From Longimicrobiales bacterium (lineage in GTDB: Bacteria > Gemmatimonadota > Gemmatimonadetes > Longimicrobiales > Gaopeijiaceae), in assembly GCA_028280205.1 (NCBI GenBank), contig JANQME010000465.1, positions 1-7,078 on the forward strand: 7,078 bases of DNA, read 5' to 3'. Below the pieces are notes generated by a model. It ran no database searches. It was not told the DNA's origin and saw only the letters and a program-made list of their open reading frames with translations. The translations under genes were made by a program, and so were the position numbers. Shown here piece by piece: positions 5,493 to 7,078 of the stretch. The first letter of the stretch is position 1, and every line of letters begins with the position of its first letter.

Positions 5493-5510
5493 AATCGGAA
5501 GCTACCGATT
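5493..5510. promoter_or_regulatory. 18-bp near-perfect palindrome in divergent promoter region
   Basis: AATCGGAAGCTACCGATT is a palindrome with one mismatched pair (A5499/A5504), about 37 bp upstream of the minus-strand start at 5456 and 95 bp upstream of the TTG at 5606. Its size and position are those of an operator for a dimeric regulator controlling both genes. The rest of the 149-bp region is GC-rich, and no convincing -35/-10 pair was found. Confidence 0.5.
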
Positions 5511-5591
5511 GCCGAAAAGCCTCGCACCCCGGCCGAAGCCGCCCGTACATTGAGCGATGGTGCGCGTGCGCCGCGACTTCCCATTGCCCCC

Positions 5592-5595
5592 GGAG
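5592..5595 (+). promoter_or_regulatory. Shine-Dalgarno GGAG for the TTG start at 5606
   Basis: GGAG lies 10 nt before TTG 5606. The only other in-frame start upstream of the domain is GTG 5459, which would begin 2 bp from the divergent gene's start codon, so TTG is preferred. No in-frame ATG precedes the conserved CWGTRGS segment. Confidence 0.35.
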
Positions 5596-5605
5596 CTTTC
5601 CCGCG

Positions 5606-6523
5606 TTGGCACCCGACCCCGAGCCCTCACGGACCGGCCGCCCGGACGCCCACGCACCCGGCCGAACGTACCTCCGGTGCTGGGGCACGCGCGGATCGAT
5701 CCCCAGCCCGGGCAACGACACCGTCCGATACGGCGGCAACACGACCTGCGTCGAAGTCTGCGACGGCGACACCCGCCTCATCTTCGATGCCGGCTCGGGG
5801 ATCCGCGCACTCGGCGACGACGTCTACGAGAAGGGCCCCAACTCGATCCACATCTTCCTGACGCACTTCCACTGGGACCACATCCAGGGCTTCCCTTTCT
5901 TCCGTCCGCTGTACGATCCGGACGACGTGATCCACGTCGTGGGACCGAAGCAGAAGGACATCGACGTCCAGAACCTCTTCGCGGGGCAGATGGGCCCGAT
6001 CTACTTCCCGGTTCCCTTCAGCGTGGTGGCGGCGCGCATGGAGTTCGAGCACCTGAACGAGGGCACGTACGAGGCCGGTGACTTCACCCTGGAGGTGATG
6101 CGTGTCCGTCACCCCTCCTTCGTGACCGGCTACCGGATTACGGTGCGCGACACCGTGATCTGCTTCATCCCGGACAACGAGCTAGACGGAGAGATCTACG
6201 ACGAGCTCGAGCCCGGGTTCGAGCAGCGCATCGTGGAGTTCGTCGGCGACGCGGACCTTCTGATCCACGACTCGATGTATACGGAGGAGGAGTACCCCGG
6301 CAGGAAGGGCTGGGGACATTCGACGTTCGAGCAGTCGGTACGGCTTGCACGGGAAGCCGGAGTGAAGGAGCTGCTCTTCTTCCACCACGATCCGGTTCGG
6401 CCCGACGACGAGCTCGACGCCATCGTCGAGCGCATGGCCGAGATCGCGAACCGGAACGGGGGCGGCCCGGTCGTGGGCGCGGCGAAGGAAGGTGTCTACC
6501 ATCGAATGGAGGGTGGCTCGTGA
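5606..6523 (+). CDS. Metallo-beta-lactamase-fold hydrolase, phosphodiesterase-like (about 305 aa)
   Basis: With the TTG start the protein has about 305 residues. It opens with the signature of a PhnP/RNase Z-related MBL group: LRCWGTRGSIPSPG at 23-36 and RYGGNTTCVEV at 41-51. Metal-binding motifs are IFDAGSG at 59-65, THFHWDH at 86-92 (H87, H89, D91, H92), RHPS at 168-171 (H169), IPDNE at 188-192 (D190) and FFHHDP at 258-263. HDSMYTEEEY at 221-230 and GWGHST at 235-240 are also typical of this group. The set of ligands is complete, so it should be an active two-zinc hydrolase. Relatives act on phosphodiesters, including cyclic nucleotides in some Leptospira proteins as I recall, but substrate cannot be read from sequence. 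It is cytoplasmic, with no signal peptide. It overlaps the downstream metacaspase gene by 4 bp and is divergent from the cyclic-nucleotide-binding gene. The start is the least certain point. Confidence 0.85.
   Translation: MAPDPEPSRTGRPDAHAPGRTYLRCWGTRGSIPSPGNDTVRYGGNTTCVEVCDGDTRLIFDAGSGIRALGDDVYEKGPNSIHIFLTHFHWDHIQGFPFFRPLYDPDDVIHVVGPKQKDIDVQNLFAGQMGPIYFPVPFSVVAARMEFEHLNEGTYEAGDFTLEVMRVRHPSFVTGYRITVRDTVICFIPDNELDGEIYDELEPGFEQRIVEFVGDADLLIHDSMYTEEEYPGRKGWGHSTFEQSVRLAREAGVKELLFFHHDPVRPDDELDAIVERMAEIANRNGGGPVVGAAKEGVYHRMEGGS
6508..6513 (+). promoter_or_regulatory. Shine-Dalgarno GGAGGG of the metacaspase gene
   Basis: GGAGGG ends 6 nt before GTG 6520 and lies inside the end of the hydrolase gene. 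It supports the GTG start and coupled translation. Confidence 0.65.
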
Positions 6524-7078
6524 AGCGTTCCACTCGACGGCTGATCGGCGCAGGCGTCGCGGCGACGCTTCTTCCGTTGCTGGCCTTCGGGCCGCAGGAG
6601 CGGCTCGCGCCCACGCACTGGGCGTTCCTCGTGGGGGTGAGCGACTACATCCACCTCGGCGAGGGCGAGGGCGGCGACCTGGCCGGGCCGGAGCACGACG
6701 CCCGCCGCATGCGCGACGTTCTCGTCCAACGGCAGGGCTTCCCCGAGGAGAACGTGCGGATCTTGCTCAACCACGACGCGACCAAGGCCGCGATCCGAGA
6801 GGGGATCACCGGCTGGCTCGCGGAGAGCGCCCGCCCGGGGGACAACGTCGTCATCTACTACTCGGGCCACGGATCGCAGATGTGGGACGAGGACGGCGAC
6901 GAGGAGGACGGCCTCGACGAGACGCTGGCGCCCGCCGACGTGGTTCCGACCGATACGCGCTACGACATCAGCGACGACGAGTTCAACGCATGGCTGGGAA
7001 TGCTGCCGACCGACAACGTCATCGTCGTGCTGGACAACTGCAATTCGGGCACGGGCACGCGGGACGTGACGCCGTTCA
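6520..7078 (+). CDS. Metacaspase / C14 caspase-fold peptidase, exported (C-terminus beyond window)
   Basis: 186 codons are visible from GTG 6520 and the frame is open at the right edge. Residues 1-30 look like a signal peptide or anchor: KRSTRR then a hydrophobic stretch (about 8-23). The caspase p20 fold follows: THWAFLVGVSDY at 32-43, GPEHDARRMRDVL at 56-68, the catalytic His in IYYSGHGSQ at 112-120 (H117), an acidic loop DEDGDEEDGLDETLAPAD at 123-140 as in calcium-dependent type I metacaspases, and the catalytic Cys in VVLDNCNSGTGTR at 169-181 (C174). The usual context is DSCHSG; here it reads DNCNSG, with the catalytic Cys kept. Such proteases cleave after Arg or Lys and are often autoprocessed. 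It overlaps the MBL gene by GTGA, so the two are probably one operon. Its target is unknown. A C-terminal domain may lie beyond the edge. Confidence 0.88.
   Translation, partial: MKRSTRRLIGAGVAATLLPLLAFGPQERLAPTHWAFLVGVSDYIHLGEGEGGDLAGPEHDARRMRDVLVQRQGFPEENVRILLNHDATKAAIREGITGWLAESARPGDNVVIYYSGHGSQMWDEDGDEEDGLDETLAPADVVPTDTRYDISDDEFNAWLGMLPTDNVIVVLDNCNSGTGTRDVTPF

Noticed and set aside
5459..5605. GTG 5459 as start of the MBL hydrolase
   Set aside because: It would add about 49 Arg/Ser/Pro-rich residues, leave only 2 bp to the divergent start codon, and cover the palindrome and the whole control region.
4119..5861. 580-codon plus-strand open frame
   Set aside because: It lies opposite the cNMP-binding gene and then runs across the start of the hydrolase gene in another frame. 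Its product is Arg/His/Pro-rich with no recognisable domain, while both overlapped genes have clear motifs.
1..7078. Phage defence island, CRISPR array, tRNA or insertion sequence
   Set aside because: I saw no direct-repeat arrays, transposase motifs or tRNA-like folds. The metacaspase is exported and next to an MBL enzyme, which is not enough to call a defence system.

Overview
The window reads as part of the chromosome of a GC-rich bacterium. It is gene-dense, several genes start with GTG or TTG, and neighbours often overlap by 4 bp or sit within 5 bp. The lineage cannot be fixed from the sequence alone. The mix of genes (PaaA/PaaC-type oxygenase, YitW/SufT-type factor, SpoIIE-like regulator, metacaspase) would suit Gemmatimonadota or a similar soil or marine phylum, but that is a weak inference.

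Left edge (1-1028): a truncated lipoprotein gene runs leftward off the window. It is divergent from a small gene of unknown function (465-1028, +), with 58 bp between them. The small gene ends 4 bp from the end of the convergent oxygenase operon, and a perfect GC-rich inverted repeat covers both stop codons.

Centre (1033-4100, minus strand): a phenylacetyl-CoA epoxidase-type operon. In transcription order it holds a MIP18/DUF59 (YitW/SufT-like) gene, paaA (catalytic diiron subunit), a paaD-type DUF59 gene, paaB, paaC, and a small zinc-ribbon gene. The zinc ribbon matches what is normally the C-terminal end of PaaD. PaaD therefore appears split into two genes separated by paaB and paaC. PaaC also keeps a complete set of candidate diiron ligands, which the E. 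coli-type PaaC has lost. No reductase gene (paaE) and no other phenylacetate-pathway genes (paaK, paaG, paaZ, paaJ) lie in the window, so the substrate is not proven to be phenylacetyl-CoA.

Right part (4218-7078): a minus-strand gene encodes a cyclic-nucleotide-binding domain joined to a degenerate SpoIIE/PP2C-like phosphatase domain. Divergent from it, a plus-strand gene encodes a metallo-beta-lactamase-fold hydrolase, followed with a 4-bp GTGA overlap by an exported or membrane-anchored metacaspase (C14 caspase fold) cut by the right edge. An 18-bp near-perfect palindrome lies in the divergent control region. A cyclic-nucleotide sensor facing a phosphodiesterase-like hydrolase and a caspase-like protease suggests a signalling module, but its function is inferred from context only.

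No tRNA, rRNA, insertion sequence or CRISPR array was seen. No stretch longer than 300 bases lacks a gene; the largest gap is the 149-bp divergent region before 5606.
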